Source: Blastobasis lacticolella (lineage: Eukaryota > Arthropoda > Insecta > Lepidoptera > Blastobasidae). Taken from it: 64,000 bases of DNA. The DNA lies in the NCBI GenBank assembly GCA_905147135.1, contig LR990049.1:3613428-3677427 (forward strand). Reading direction: 5' to 3'. The notes beneath the pieces were generated by a model that saw nothing but the letters and a program-made list of their open reading frames with translations, did no database searches and was not told the DNA's origin. The translations under genes were made by a program, and so were the position numbers. Each line of letters starts with the position of its first letter. Position 1 is the first letter of the stretch. Shown piece by piece: positions 44,901-53,059 of the stretch.

Positions 44901-47499
44901 TCCAAAGATTTAGCTAACGAACACAAATAAATACAAAGTAAAATTACTCGTTGTTTGTCGAACTGTACCTGTAAATATCCATTCCAGCGTTGTCTTCCTC
45001 TTGCATTCTTCGGATCAGTTTGAAAAGGCGACATGACTTCTCTATAGCTCTCTCGTATTTCTCCTTATGGCTGAGATATGCTGTAGGCACTTCGTCTATA
45101 TGGATGCCTTCCTTGAGAACCAGGTCCTCTGTAATACGATTAGTATTTAGAATTTGTGAAATTGGAAACCCATAACCTACTAATAATTCTCAGATTGATT
45201 CTTATCCTACTGGTTATATATGAAAGTGAAAGCATGGATGGATGTTTGTTTCTCCTTCACGCAAAAACTACTGAACAGTTATTGACGAAATTTGGCGGTA
45301 GCTTATAACTCAAAATTGCACATTTATTTATTTTACTATTTTATACAGGGTGTAAAAAGACCGCTAGCATTATTTGAAACCCCATATTCTATCCATGAAA
45401 CTGAAGAACTTTCCCCAAGAAACATACCCGCGGAAATGACTTCATAATTTCGCTACATCAAATAAATAATTAATTGCGACGAGTAATGTTCATCGTCCGG
45501 CGCACGCTTCGCCGCGCGACGCCAGTGGCCACTGGTCACGTGGGTAATTATTTATTTAAGGTAGCGAAATTATGAAGTCACCTACTTTAAACCTACCTAG
45601 CCTGTTTTTCTTCGCACTTAAACCACCCCTGCATTATAACCAACAGAACAAAAAAACAGTTATTCAAATCGGTTTAGCCGATTTAGAGTTTTATCAAGAC
45701 TCCATCATCATCATCATCTTGGCCTTAATGTCCCGGTTTTGATCTCGCGCACAAGGGCCCGAGGTCCGCCTTGACCGTGATTCAGGATTTGGCAGGTCAG
45801 GTTATTACAGTGGAGAGACTGCCATCTGACCTCCATGACCCTGCTACCAGGGGAACCTGACCAGATTGGATCATGGTTACACATCCAGTCGCCTGAATGT
45901 GCAGGTTTCTTCACGATGTTTTCCCTCACCATAAGAGCATGGGTTAGTATTTAACTAATGTACAAAACTCAGAAAACAGTCATTGGTATATCGCCGGAGC
46001 AGGATTTGAACTGGGGACCTCTGGCTTACGAGTCGGATACTCTAACTGGTCAGCCACCGACACTCTTAACTCGAGTTTTATCAAAACTAATTAACCACAA
46101 TTTATTTTCAAATATTATTATATAGATACCTAAGTACTTATTTAAAATTTACAATATTTACAACATACATATCCCTTTAGCAAAGTACAACAATGGTTGT
46201 TATTGTGCTCATTTGTTGAGATAAAGCTACGAACTTTGGTCTCAACCAGTAACTCATTTGTCACTCTAATCTACAGATTATTAAGGCAATCACCAAGTGG
46301 TGCTTTGATTACATGGGTGCTATGATTTATATTATCATGCTGTTTGAACTTTAGAGCACTATTAGATAATGAAATTTACATTATTGGGGGTAAAGAAGAG
46401 GTAGGTACCACATTGTTAATAGGTTTAGTTTTATGGGCTTGATTTGTTTGCTCTTGGACACTGGTTTGGTCATAGGGAAACTTTATTGAAGACAAGATGG
46501 TGAATGTTGTTGAGTTAAATTTTCTCTTTTTGTAGTGAAACACACTATACACAAGTAAATAATATTAATAACAGGTACCTACTACTTGTATAGATAAACT
46601 TAAAAAAGGAAAAATAGCTGATATTTTGTTGTCATCCTTAAAAATTGATGATGATTGATAAACATTGTGATGGTACAGTCATTGAAACTATTAATCTTTA
46701 TTTTTGCCAAACAGATTAAACAGTTAACAATATACCTGCATTTTTTGTATTTTTTTTATACAGTTACTACTAATATTCCATTACTATTGGGTTCAGCCAC
46801 TTTTTACTAGTCATCAAAAATTTAAAAGAGCACCAGTAGGTGCTCGTAGTCTCCTCTCACTAGACACTAGTACTAGTGAATTGAACCCAGGACACCTACA
46901 AATCATGCCTGTTGTGTTGAATTTGTCACAGTGCAGAATGGAGTGGATCAATCAGAAGACTGGATCGGGCCATTAAGGAGACAGGATAGCAGATTGTGTG
47001 TTTGGCTTGAAAATTAGAATGTGACACAATTGTGTGTGGCCATTGGGCCACATGAATATTAGCCCGAAAATATCTCAGCATGGCTGAACATTATTCCCGA
47101 ATATACTATTCATTGCAACAAATTTTTAGATAGACCCTGTTTGTTAACATAAAAAAATTTGGATATAGCTATGCACCATAATATGAAGTAATTTTTTGTA
47201 GGAAAAAAACTCATTAAGCCAAGATATCATGACTAATAATTAATAACTAAGGATGAGTAAGTACTTATATGTCAGTATATCTTTAAAATAAAACTATTCT
47301 CAGCATTGTATGAATCTGATGACAAAGTCTGAGAGAAATAGTTGTCTGTAGACAATAATAATTAAAGTTTACCAAGGCTCTTCCTTTCTGATGTCTTTTC
47401 TGTGCCACCATCGATCCAATTGGTTAGTTCTGTTACATTAAATGAGCACTTATTCCTCTCATTCTGTAGGTCCGCGTTCACGTTTACAGGTTTAGCCAT
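23905..47499 (-). CDS. Peroxisomal acyl-coenzyme A oxidase (ACOX1-like), copy A
   Basis: FAD enzyme catalysing the first step of peroxisomal beta-oxidation: acyl-CoA to trans-2-enoyl-CoA plus H2O2. Fourteen coding exons on the minus strand, in transcript order: 47499-47373, 45128-44969, 43670-43502, 41560-41437, 39310-39183, 32855-32739, 32137-31977, 31358-31196, 30399-30209, 28261-28118, 27473-27368, 26209-26057, 24444-24328, 24048-23905. All introns are GT-AG, phases match, total 667 codons plus stop (vertebrate ACOX1 is about 660). Landmarks: [20 protein letters not shown] across the exon 3/4 joint, [52 protein letters not shown], and [13 protein letters not shown] with the likely catalytic Glu. 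The C-terminus is -GKL, a weak match to the PTS1 peroxisomal signal (normally -SKL). Introns are packed with repeats. The gene is head-to-head with RpL19 and has a paralogue at 57835. Confidence 0.93.
25735..25875 (+). repeat. GCGCGACTTCGTTCGC repeat
   Basis: CCGGCGCGACTTCGTTCGCTTACACC...CCTTCCGATTGAATCA, the head of the repeat family described at 14335. Confidence 0.5.
27023..27277. mobile_element. MITE family G, copy 1
   Basis: AACTAGTAACAGACG at the left edge and its reverse complement CGTCTGTTACTAGTT at the right, with nested inverted sequence (GGCTGGAGCC...GGGCTCCAGCC; CTAATCCTTACG...GTAAGGATTAG). Non-coding. A second, shorter copy is at 43793. Confidence 0.8.
28320..28382 (-). mobile_element. 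SINE family C 3' fragment
   Basis: TTGGACAATTCACACAGCGCCATC...CAAAGCTTGTGTTATGGGTG, the tail end only. Confidence 0.6.
28397..28569. mobile_element. PIF/Harbinger-like MITE
   Basis: GGGCCGATTTTTCAATCCTCAGATAAA and its near-perfect inverted copy TTTATCTGAGGATTGTAAAATCGGCCC bound 173 bp, with TTA on each side (28394-28396 and 28570-28572). The 3-bp TTA target duplication and the GGGCC-type tip suggest PIF/Harbinger; without a transposase this is a guess. Confidence 0.7.
28575..28650 (-). mobile_element. LINE 3' end fragment
   Basis: Carries GTAAGCAGTCACCGCAGCCTA, the reverse complement of the LINE tail at 17070-17121, truncated to under 80 nt. Confidence 0.55.
28806..29205 (-). mobile_element. 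MITE family D, one end lost
   Basis: Inverted copy of the element at 12929. The ATGAGGAGTTTTCCAATAGG end is intact at 28808; the other end stops within TAGGAATGCTTTAGAT, about 25 nt short of the terminal repeat. Confidence 0.8.
29536..30185 (-). mobile_element. SINE family B, split copy
   Basis: Left part 29536-29737 (TTAATGTCCCGTGTGCTC...CAGTCGCCTGAAGGTGCGGG) and right part 30138-30185 (ACCGTAAGAGCAGAGGTTAGT) are continuous in other family B copies. About 400 nt of AT-rich element separates them here. Confidence 0.7.
29738..30137. mobile_element. hAT-like AT-rich element inside the SINE
   Basis: Bounded by AGAGGTGTTCGTTATATTA and GGATCCGCGCATCTCT (an inverted tip AGAG[A/G]TG), with ACCGTAAGA present just before and just after the insert. 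An 8-10 bp host duplication fits hAT elements. The interior is dominated by TTATAACG/CGTTATAA words in both orientations. No ORF. Confidence 0.6.
30432..30592 (-). pseudogene. RTE/Jockey-type LINE C-terminal fragment
   Basis: GAAAGACGCCCACTATTGGGCTTAAG...GCCGGTTCTGTGCCTTCCGC. It parallels 16140-16350 at nucleotide level. Confidence 0.6.
30622..30760 (+). mobile_element. SINE family K fragment
   Basis: CAGGTGGTAGGACTAAGTCAAGCCTGAGG...TTGTTCCGGTTTGAAGG, matching the first half of the block at 10045. Confidence 0.55.
31514..31644. mobile_element. Fully palindromic MITE
   Basis: TTATAGCAGGACCTAA...CAGAACTGCCCTGCTTA...AGCGAGACAGCGCTATACT, five bases, then the inverse AGTATAGCGCTGTCTCG...AAGTAGGGCAGTTCT...TTAGGTCCTGCTATAA. 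Almost the whole 131 bp pairs with itself. Non-coding, in an oxidase A intron. Confidence 0.8.
31663..31925 (-). mobile_element. Retroposon family A, full-length copy
   Basis: Runs from GCCGTGTGGTATCCGGCAGA to CAGTGGACTGTTATGGGCTG and a GATGAT tail. The best copy for defining family A. Confidence 0.75.
32638..32710 (+). mobile_element. LINE 3' end fragment
   Basis: CCATAGGCTGCGGTGACTGCTTATCATC...CCACCTTAGTGGTATAAAA, showing the normal 3' terminus of the LINE found at 16675. Confidence 0.55.
33224..33400 (+). mobile_element. SINE family K with tRNA-like head
   Basis: The head GTGGCTCAGTTGGTGGGAGCGTC resembles a tRNA D-arm/A box; a degraded B box (GGGTGCGAATAA) follows about 45 nt later. Then comes the family K body ATGCATGAATCGTAGATG...GACAGTTACCGCTTAT. 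Confidence 0.55.
34180..34497 (+). mobile_element. SINE family B, reference copy
   Basis: tRNA-like head with GTGGCCTAAGGTTACGGTATCC (A-box side) and GGTACCGGGTTCGACACCC (B box), followed by the shared body (ACGTACCAGTGACC, CGTGATGAAACCTGCA, GGCGACTGAATG, CCCTGGTAGCAGGGTCA, GATCATGGTCAAGGCGGACC) and end CATTAACACCGAGATGAT. Copies also at 6826, 17953, 29536, 39735, 44512 and 45706. Confidence 0.85.
35530..35707. other. Short CpG-rich island within an oxidase A intron
   Basis: GC- and CpG-rich (GGCGGGGCGCACGGGGCGGC...) against very AT-rich surroundings. ORFs across it read as low-complexity Gly/Arg and do not resemble a protein. Could be an alternative promoter or a transposon segment. Confidence 0.35.
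35708..36068. mobile_element. Probable transposable element rich in GTAC/AGTAC words
   Basis: Edges AGGCAGCGTTGCCAGATCGTAC and GTACTTTTTTGGAAACTACTGC...GGTAACACTGGC form an imperfect inverted pair. The left 100 nt repeats CGTACTATTTxGTACG-like words several times. Class unknown. Confidence 0.45.
36398..36665 (+). mobile_element. Retroposon family A copy
   Basis: CATCATCATCATCATCACAGCC...CAGTCCACTACAGGAC...GGCAGGCGGGTTGGAG...CACGAGTGTAAGGGGTTGGTG. Confidence 0.75.
36670..38150. other. Intronic stretch of degenerate repeats
   Basis: Contains CTCAAAAACTACTGAACGGATTTTCATGCGG (37106) and repeated GAGCGxAGCGAGCTCGA-type words (37330, 37490; also 42150-42240), typical of abundant lepidopteran non-autonomous repeats. 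No coding sequence. Confidence 0.4.
38822..39053. mobile_element. MITE family F, internally deleted copy
   Basis: GAGCTCGTCTAATTTAAAATG...GACGCGCCCCACTA and the inverse TAGTGGGGCGCGTCATC...ACTAGACGAGCTC at the other end. The interior is collinear with the copy at 62072 but lacks about 27 nt after CGCAATACA. Confidence 0.85.
39352..39660 (-). pseudogene. LINE C-terminal fragment
   Basis: The minus strand reads [21 protein letters not shown] and [13 protein letters not shown] before the CGTCCATAGGCTGCGGTGAC tail, the same LINE as at 16675. Lies beside oxidase A exon 5. Confidence 0.7.
39735..40062 (+). mobile_element. SINE family B copy
   Basis: Partial head with GGTAACGGGTTCGAATCTC (B box), then the full body ending GGGAAATTAACTCCAAGATTATTATT. 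Confidence 0.8.
40063..41436. other. Oxidase A intron 4, distal part
   Basis: AT-rich, no clear gene. Near 40935-41090 a stretch ends GGATAGGGTGTCGCCGC...AAGATGATGGTGATGATA, resembling a retroposon tail. Nothing else recognised. Confidence 0.35.
41570..43024. other. Oxidase A intron 3, proximal part
   Basis: Between 41630 and 41770 the sequence carries a loose inverted pair around CGCCATTTTGATGCAATTG / CAATTGCATCCAAATGAC, probably a decayed MITE. Otherwise unremarkable AT-rich DNA. Confidence 0.35.
43025..43275 (+). mobile_element. SINE family C, reference copy
   Basis: Head GACGACCAGAGTGGTTCAGTGG (A-box-like) and GAGGTCCCGGGTTCGATTCC (B box), then AAATTTAAATGATGAATTTTA, GGGTCTGGGTGTTCTATGT, AGCACCCATAGTACAAGCTT, GGGGCTAGATGGCGCTGTGT and a TTTA-rich tail. 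Other copies at 11819, 16366, 28320, 52567 and 61738. Confidence 0.85.
43793..43970. mobile_element. MITE family G, copy 2
   Basis: TTACTAGTAACAGACGTTCTG...TTTTGGCTGGAGCCGACC, inverted at the right as CGGCTCCAGTCAAAACAGAA...CGTCTGTTACTAGTTT. Confidence 0.8.
44512..44885 (+). mobile_element. SINE family B copy with tandem tail
   Basis: Complete head (AGTGGCCTAGTGGTAAAGG; GGTACCGGGTTGAATCCC) and body. The 3' end ATTAACGCCAAGATGAGAT is repeated three times (about 44818-44885). Confidence 0.8.
45706..46070 (-). mobile_element. SINE family B copy
   Basis: Body 45710-45990, then the head in reverse (GGATTTGAACTGGGGACC is the B-box side; CTGGTCAGCCACCGAC the far end). Confidence 0.8.
46071..47370. 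other. Oxidase A intron 1, distal part
   Basis: AT-rich DNA without repeats I can name and without coding sequence. Confidence 0.4.
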
Positions 47500-48091
47500 T
47501 TTAAGGTAATGACGCACAAAGCGCGACTTCTCTAGAGAAAGGTGCAAGAGGTACTATTGTCTTGCCACATTTGCTACTCGCTCGATCGGATCATACGCAA
47601 GGTCTCAAACAAGTATAGGCAGCAAGGTAAGTACAATGATGACGTCTCTGCCTATATCATTCCGCTCTACGAGTATAAACAAATCACTTATTTAACTAGA
47701 CCGTGGTTTAATTCTAACTGTTTTTTATTCTATATGGTTTATTGATAACAATGTATTAATATGTAGTGTTTGTTTTATTCTCGAAGAAATGTAGCATAAA
47801 TTAAAAATCATCGATCCCAAAAATCCAAATGTTTTTGATTTCGTAATTTAAAACTTTGAATGACAATCACGACCAAAGACCAAAAATCTGTGCCATTGAC
47901 GCAAAAAATTATAAAACCTTGCCACAATCCATAGACTACATACACGTTTGCTTAAAGCTCTCTTTTCACCGTCCTACAAATCTGACTGGCTGTACAAGCT
48001 GTACACAATTCGTAGTCATTGTTTGTACTGGTAACACTGATTATTTCGGCCATATTTCTTTCTTGTGTGCGTCGGATCTCATCGTGTCAGG
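47500..48091. promoter_or_regulatory. Shared promoter region of oxidase A and RpL19
   Basis: 592 bases between divergent start codons. Before the RpL19 ATG a pyrimidine run (TTTCTTTCTT near 48054-48063) could be a 5' terminal oligopyrimidine start, as in other ribosomal protein genes. No TATA box assigned. Confidence 0.5.
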
Positions 48092-51000
48092 ATGAGGTTA
48101 GTTTTTATCAAAAAATATATTTTTACCTGTAAATATAACTACAAACTGCAAAGAATACACTGCTGGAACTTCGAAGGACTCGTAGAATATATGTCTTGCA
48201 ATGGAACTTATCCTCTACATTTGTAAAGATATGCGTGTTATCGGTCTCCTTCCAAGCCATGTGGTCACGTACATTATTTCTTTATTTTCAGTTCCCTAAA
48301 GCTGCAGAAGAGGCTTGCAGCCTCTGTTATGCGATGTGGTAAAAAGAAGGTGTGGTTGGATCCAAACGAGATCAATGAAATCGCCAATACCAACTCCCGT
48401 GAGTATTCAGTTTGTTGACTATGATTCCGCCATTCCTAACTGGCCATGCGTGAATGTTATCATTATCTACTGATGTGTTGAATTGCCGGTTTCGGATAAA
48501 AAATGTGGGGTGAGGGTACGAAAGGGTGCAATTTTGATATAGTCTGACCCCACTAGCCGCTATCTGCTTTGTCAGATTTTGGAGTAATATGCCGTTTGGT
48601 GGCCTAAAAATGTACCCACTCCTCATCCGGGTTGTGTAGGAAGCAACTAATACTGATCATGGACATCATCCAAAATCAAACAAAAATTGGCAAAGGTGGT
48701 TGCCAAACCTGAAAAGAGTGGCGATTATCCACTTCATCTGTCACTTTTTCGGGGGAGGCCTATGCCCAGCTCTAGGACTGGATATCCTGCCAACTGAGAT
48801 GTTGATTCGTTCACTTTATTTATGTAATGTGGTTGGCTGGTAAGGATCGCAGGTACCAGCTGGATGCATAGAGCACAGGACCGGCCTTTGTGGAGATCTC
48901 TGGGGAGGCCTATGCCCAGCAGTGGGCATCTTCTGGCTGATATGATGATGACCTAAATATTTAGTTGTGTATGGTTATTTTCACACAAATTCATATTCCA
49001 TATTAATTTTGATAGGAAGGAATGAGGGTACGAATGTTTATCTTTATAACTGGATAAATGTAGTTAGTTTTCGTACATAACAACTTTCATCTAAACTTAC
49101 TCTTAAATATAGGTTTTAAGACTTTCGGGGTTATTCACTACACTTTCACTACACATGTTACTCTTAAATAAATTTTCCATTGAAGTAAACTAAACAAAAC
49201 ACAAATCTCACAAATATTCTTTAATAGTACTCGTCAATCTGTGAAAACTAAAAACAGATTTGATCACATATTTATTTTGCTTCAGCTTTGCAACTTAAAA
49301 CAAGCTATAAATCACCAATAATTATTATTTTGATTTTTCTATTTGTATACATTAATGAAAAATTGGTTTGAGACAGGCTGTATGTACATCAGTTTCTCTA
49401 ATTAAAGCTAATGAGGAGTTTTCCAATAGGTATCTAAAGCATTCTTAACCACTCACTAGATGGTGGCCCGATAATTTTGGTAATTTACAATCGCTTGAAA
49501 AAGGTTCTTAGCTTACACTTGGTACATTGTATTGGATAATATTGTATTTATCAATACTATTCAACTATTTTAGAAGTTGTAATAAAATGAAACATAGTGC
49601 CTATTCATAAAAATATGTCTTTGTACATTTCGTTCAACGTTTAAAAGAGATGTTTATATTAATAAAAATTTTATTTTTAGGTTTAGTATTAGATGGCTGC
49701 ATAATATCACTGCCAAATCATACAGATTAAATAAAAATTACCAGAATTGTAGGAGCGCCATCTATTGATGCTTTTTGAAACCAACTCACAATACCTACTG
49801 GAAAACTCCTCATTATAAAAATATGTCTTAAAATAATCTTAGTAAGATTTAGGATTTTTTTCATTTCAGTGATATTTTATCTTTGTTTTTTGTAAAACTA
49901 ACTTGATGCGACTATTGTACATTCCAGGACAGAACATCCGTAAGATGATCAAGGATGGTCTTGTCATCAAGAAACCTGTTGCTGTCCACTCGCGCGCCCG
50001 TGTGCGCAAGAACACTGAAGCGAGAAGAAAAGGTCGTCACTGTGGCTTCGGTAAAAGAAGAGGTACAGCTAATGCCCGTATGCCTCAAAAGGTAATTATT
50101 TACATATGTTTTATCATACTAAAACTACAAATAATTTAATAGCTAATAATTTATTGCACAATATTATTACATTTCTTAACAACATATAATTATAATTCAT
50201 TGTGTAATGTTATTGTAAGTTGACGTAAACATTGGTGTTCTTATTGAAATGTATTTTTTTAATTTTGAATTTCATAAATACTCAACAATTGTCAACAGGA
50301 ACTTTGGGTCCAAAGGCAGAGGGTACTTCGTAAGCTGCTCTTGAAATACAGGACTGCCAAGAAAATTGACAGGCATCTGTACCATGCTCTGTACATGAAG
50401 GCGAAGGGTAATGTGTTCAAGAACAAGCGTGTGCTTATGGAGTACATCCACAGGAAGAAGGCTGAGAAGGCCAGGACCAAGATGCTTAGGTAAGACTATA
50501 CATGTATACATTTTCACAGGATAAATATGAGTAACATGCTTAGCAAGGTACATATGAAACTAGTTATGCCCCTAGTTTATAATATACCAGGAAAAGTTTG
50601 TGTGTTCTGGGTAATCTCTGAAACAGTTTCCTTTTGTTGGGAACAGTTTCAAACTGTTTGAGGGCCTGGGAATCGCCTTCCTACTACTCTTGGTCCACTT
50701 CGTTCGGTGCCAAGAACGGGACAGGGGGAATGTATTTTCGGCGAGTCTCGTGCATACGCGACCATTTGGGACGGATGTATTAAGTAGATAAATTAATTGT
50801 ATTGATGGTATGAAACCATTCATTCAGACGCGAGTTTGACTCGCACTTGAATTAAAATAACGTTTTTGTGTCTCCTTGTACAGACTCCTTGAAAATGTGA
50901 CGATTGCTGTCAGACATTTTGCTAGACTACGGTGTTCCTTATCATTATTTTATCGCTCCTTCTCAATTGATACGTGTACTCGCTGTGAAATTCACGCGAC

Positions 51001-51823
51001 GTGAACGCAAGAGGGAGTCACTAGTACCTCGACTTCCGTGCACGGCTCAAAGCACGCGTATAACGCGCGAGTCGAGAGTCTGGCGATGAACGCGATATAC
51101 GCGCGTAATTTTTATTCGCGCGTTGCTTGTGAACGCACTGTGGTGTTGCCCAGTAGTACCTCGCCAAAGCATGAGAGATAAATAAAGCATATGAATTCGC
51201 GGGAAACGATTCGTGGTGATTTCGTTCTGTCTAAATAATGTCTTTACGACCGACGTTAAGCCATCGTTTCTTGAGCCGGCCTCTGCTTCACATGCCTGGC
51301 TAGGGTGGTCAGATATTTGTTCCCTACGTAATTTGTCGGACTGCGCAAGGCGTGGCCATACCATCGAAGGCGGCACTTTTGCAGCTTATGTGCGATATTA
51401 CGGACGTGAAGGCTACCGCGACTGTAGTTTCGGGCGCAGTTTTTGCAAGATACTCGCATATCCACCGCAGTATCTTCATTTCCATGACACGCAATCCTGT
51501 TTGTGCCGTTTTTGTAGAGGCCAAGTCTCAATGCCATATTGGAGCGCAGGGGCCGTATTTTTGAATCGTTCGATTTCGTTGTTCTGACAACTCCCTAGCC
51601 GCGCATATATTCGCAATACATCTACCTACCTATACCTTTTATGTTTACTTTATTGGTTTTATTAAAACGGCAATGTGCTTCTTCCAGTGACCAGGCGGAG
51701 GCCCGCCGCAACAAGGTGAAGGAGGCGCGCAAGCGGCGCGAGGAGCGCATCGCGGCCAAGAAGGAGGAGCTGCTGCAGACCTTCGCCAGGGAAGACGAGG
51801 CAGCGGTCACTGCCAAGAAGTGA
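48092..51823 (+). CDS. RpL19: 60S ribosomal protein L19 (eL19)
   Basis: Structural protein of the large cytosolic ribosomal subunit. Five coding exons: 48092-48096, 48292-48398, 49928-50091, 50299-50489, 51688-51823. All are GT-AG with matching phases, giving 200 aa (human 196). The first exon carries only ATG plus two bases, as in many ribosomal protein genes. Recognisable stretches: [88 protein letters not shown], then the basic, coiled-coil-like tail [20 protein letters not shown]. The last exon is much more GC-rich than its neighbours. Introns 2, 3 and 4 hold a LINE tail, a MITE D and another LINE remnant, long for a ribosomal protein gene. Poly(A) hexamer at 51859. Confidence 0.95.
48839..48955 (+). 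pseudogene. RTE/Jockey-type LINE C-terminal fragment
   Basis: Reads [19 protein letters not shown], then GCCCAGCAGTGGGCATCTTC and a GATGATGA tail. Same family as 16140, here sense to RpL19 intron 2. Confidence 0.65.
49410..49816 (+). mobile_element. MITE family D, full copy
   Basis: AATGAGGAGTTTTCCAATAGG to CCTACTGGAAAACTCCTCATT in RpL19 intron 2, about 110 nt before exon 3. Confidence 0.85.
51240..51570 (-). pseudogene. LINE C-terminal remnant in RpL19 intron 4
   Basis: Minus-strand frames read [18 protein letters not shown], then after frame change [16 protein letters not shown], which is the end of a LINE reverse-transcriptase polyprotein with frameshifts. Confidence 0.65.
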
Positions 51824-51858
51824 TAGTTGTAATAAAAACTTTAAGAAAAAACTGGTCC

Positions 51859-51864
51859 AATAAA
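51859..51864 (+). terminator. Poly(A) signal of RpL19
   Basis: AATAAA 35 nt after the stop codon, with a T/G-rich stretch (GGGTCACATTTTGAGTTTTA) just downstream. Confidence 0.6.
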
Positions 51865-52379
51865 CGCTTTGGGTCACATTTTGAGTTTTATTTTTTGCCG
51901 TTTGTTTTCTGTTTACCTCGACATTTCGACGCAGTCGCCTTTGATATCGTAACTCCTGAACGGGTGGACCGATTTTGATACGGTTTTCTTTATTTGAAAG
52001 GCAATTAAACGTGATGGTTCTTAGCTTTGTTTCATAAAATAGGTTTTGTAGTTAAGAAAATCTTTGACGCGGATGTTTTCCGACGTTTTCTGTCGATTAG
52101 GTTATTCTAGCCACAAATTCGTATTAAATATTTAAGCAGTCAAAAAAATTATTCTCGACGATCTTTTGTTAGATCGTTTTAGTGAAACAGATTTATGGCT
52201 AGAAAAAGTTGAATCTGAAATGTCGCAGCAGAATAGTCCCCTAGGGCCGTATTTTGAACCGTTCCTATGGGATTCGTGTTTGAATTAGCTTCCTACTCGC
52301 TTTCCCATCCATATACGAATCTGATCAAAAATAGGGTCGGCGTTGCTGATAATTTACATGGTTTCAACAATTACGATTA

Positions 52380-53026
52380 AATGAGCAGTTTTCCAATAGG
52401 TATCTAAAGCATTCCTAACCACTCACTAGATGGCGCCCCGACAATTTTGGTAATTGATTCATTGAGAAATCTTTTTATCGTTGTATTGGATAATATATTG
52501 TATTTGTCAATAGTTTTCAACCATTTTAGAGGTTGTAATAATAATGGAACATAGTGCCAACTTATATTGACGACCTGAGTTGTTCAGTGGTCAACATGCC
52601 GTCTGCCACGCAAGAGGTCCCGGGTTCGATTCCCGGCCGGGCAGAAATTGAAATGATGAATTTTAATTTCTGTAACGGGTCTGGGTGTTCTATGTATAAT
52701 AAGTATGTATTTAAAAGTATATAAGTAGAGTATCAGTTATCTAGCACCCATAACACAAGCTTTGCTTACTTTGGGGCTAGATGGCGTTGTGTGAATTTGT
52801 CCACGATTATTTATATTTATTTATTTATAAATATTTCTTTATATATTGCGTTCAACCTTTAACAGTTATGTTTATATTAAAAAACATTTTATTTTTAAGT
52901 TTAGTATTGGCGGCCGAAATCACTGCCACCATCATACAGATTAAAAAACGAGAACCAAAATTGTAGGAGCGCCATCTATTGATACTATTTGAAACCAACT
53001 GACAATACCTACAGGAAAACTCATTG
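52380..53026 (+). mobile_element. MITE family D interrupted by SINE C
   Basis: Left half to GTGCCAACTTATA (52566), right half from TATAAATATTTCTTTATA (about 52828) to the terminal repeat at 53020. The intervening 250 nt is a complete SINE C. Confidence 0.85.
52567..52812 (+). mobile_element. SINE family C inside MITE D
   Basis: GACGACCTGAGTTGTTCAGTGG, CCCGGGTTCGATTCCCGGCC, GGGGCTAGATGGCGTTGTGT and a TTTA tail. Full length, so it is younger than the MITE. Confidence 0.85.
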
Positions 53027-53059
53027 TAGTGGGCCGTGTGGTGTCCGGCCTCCTGTATA

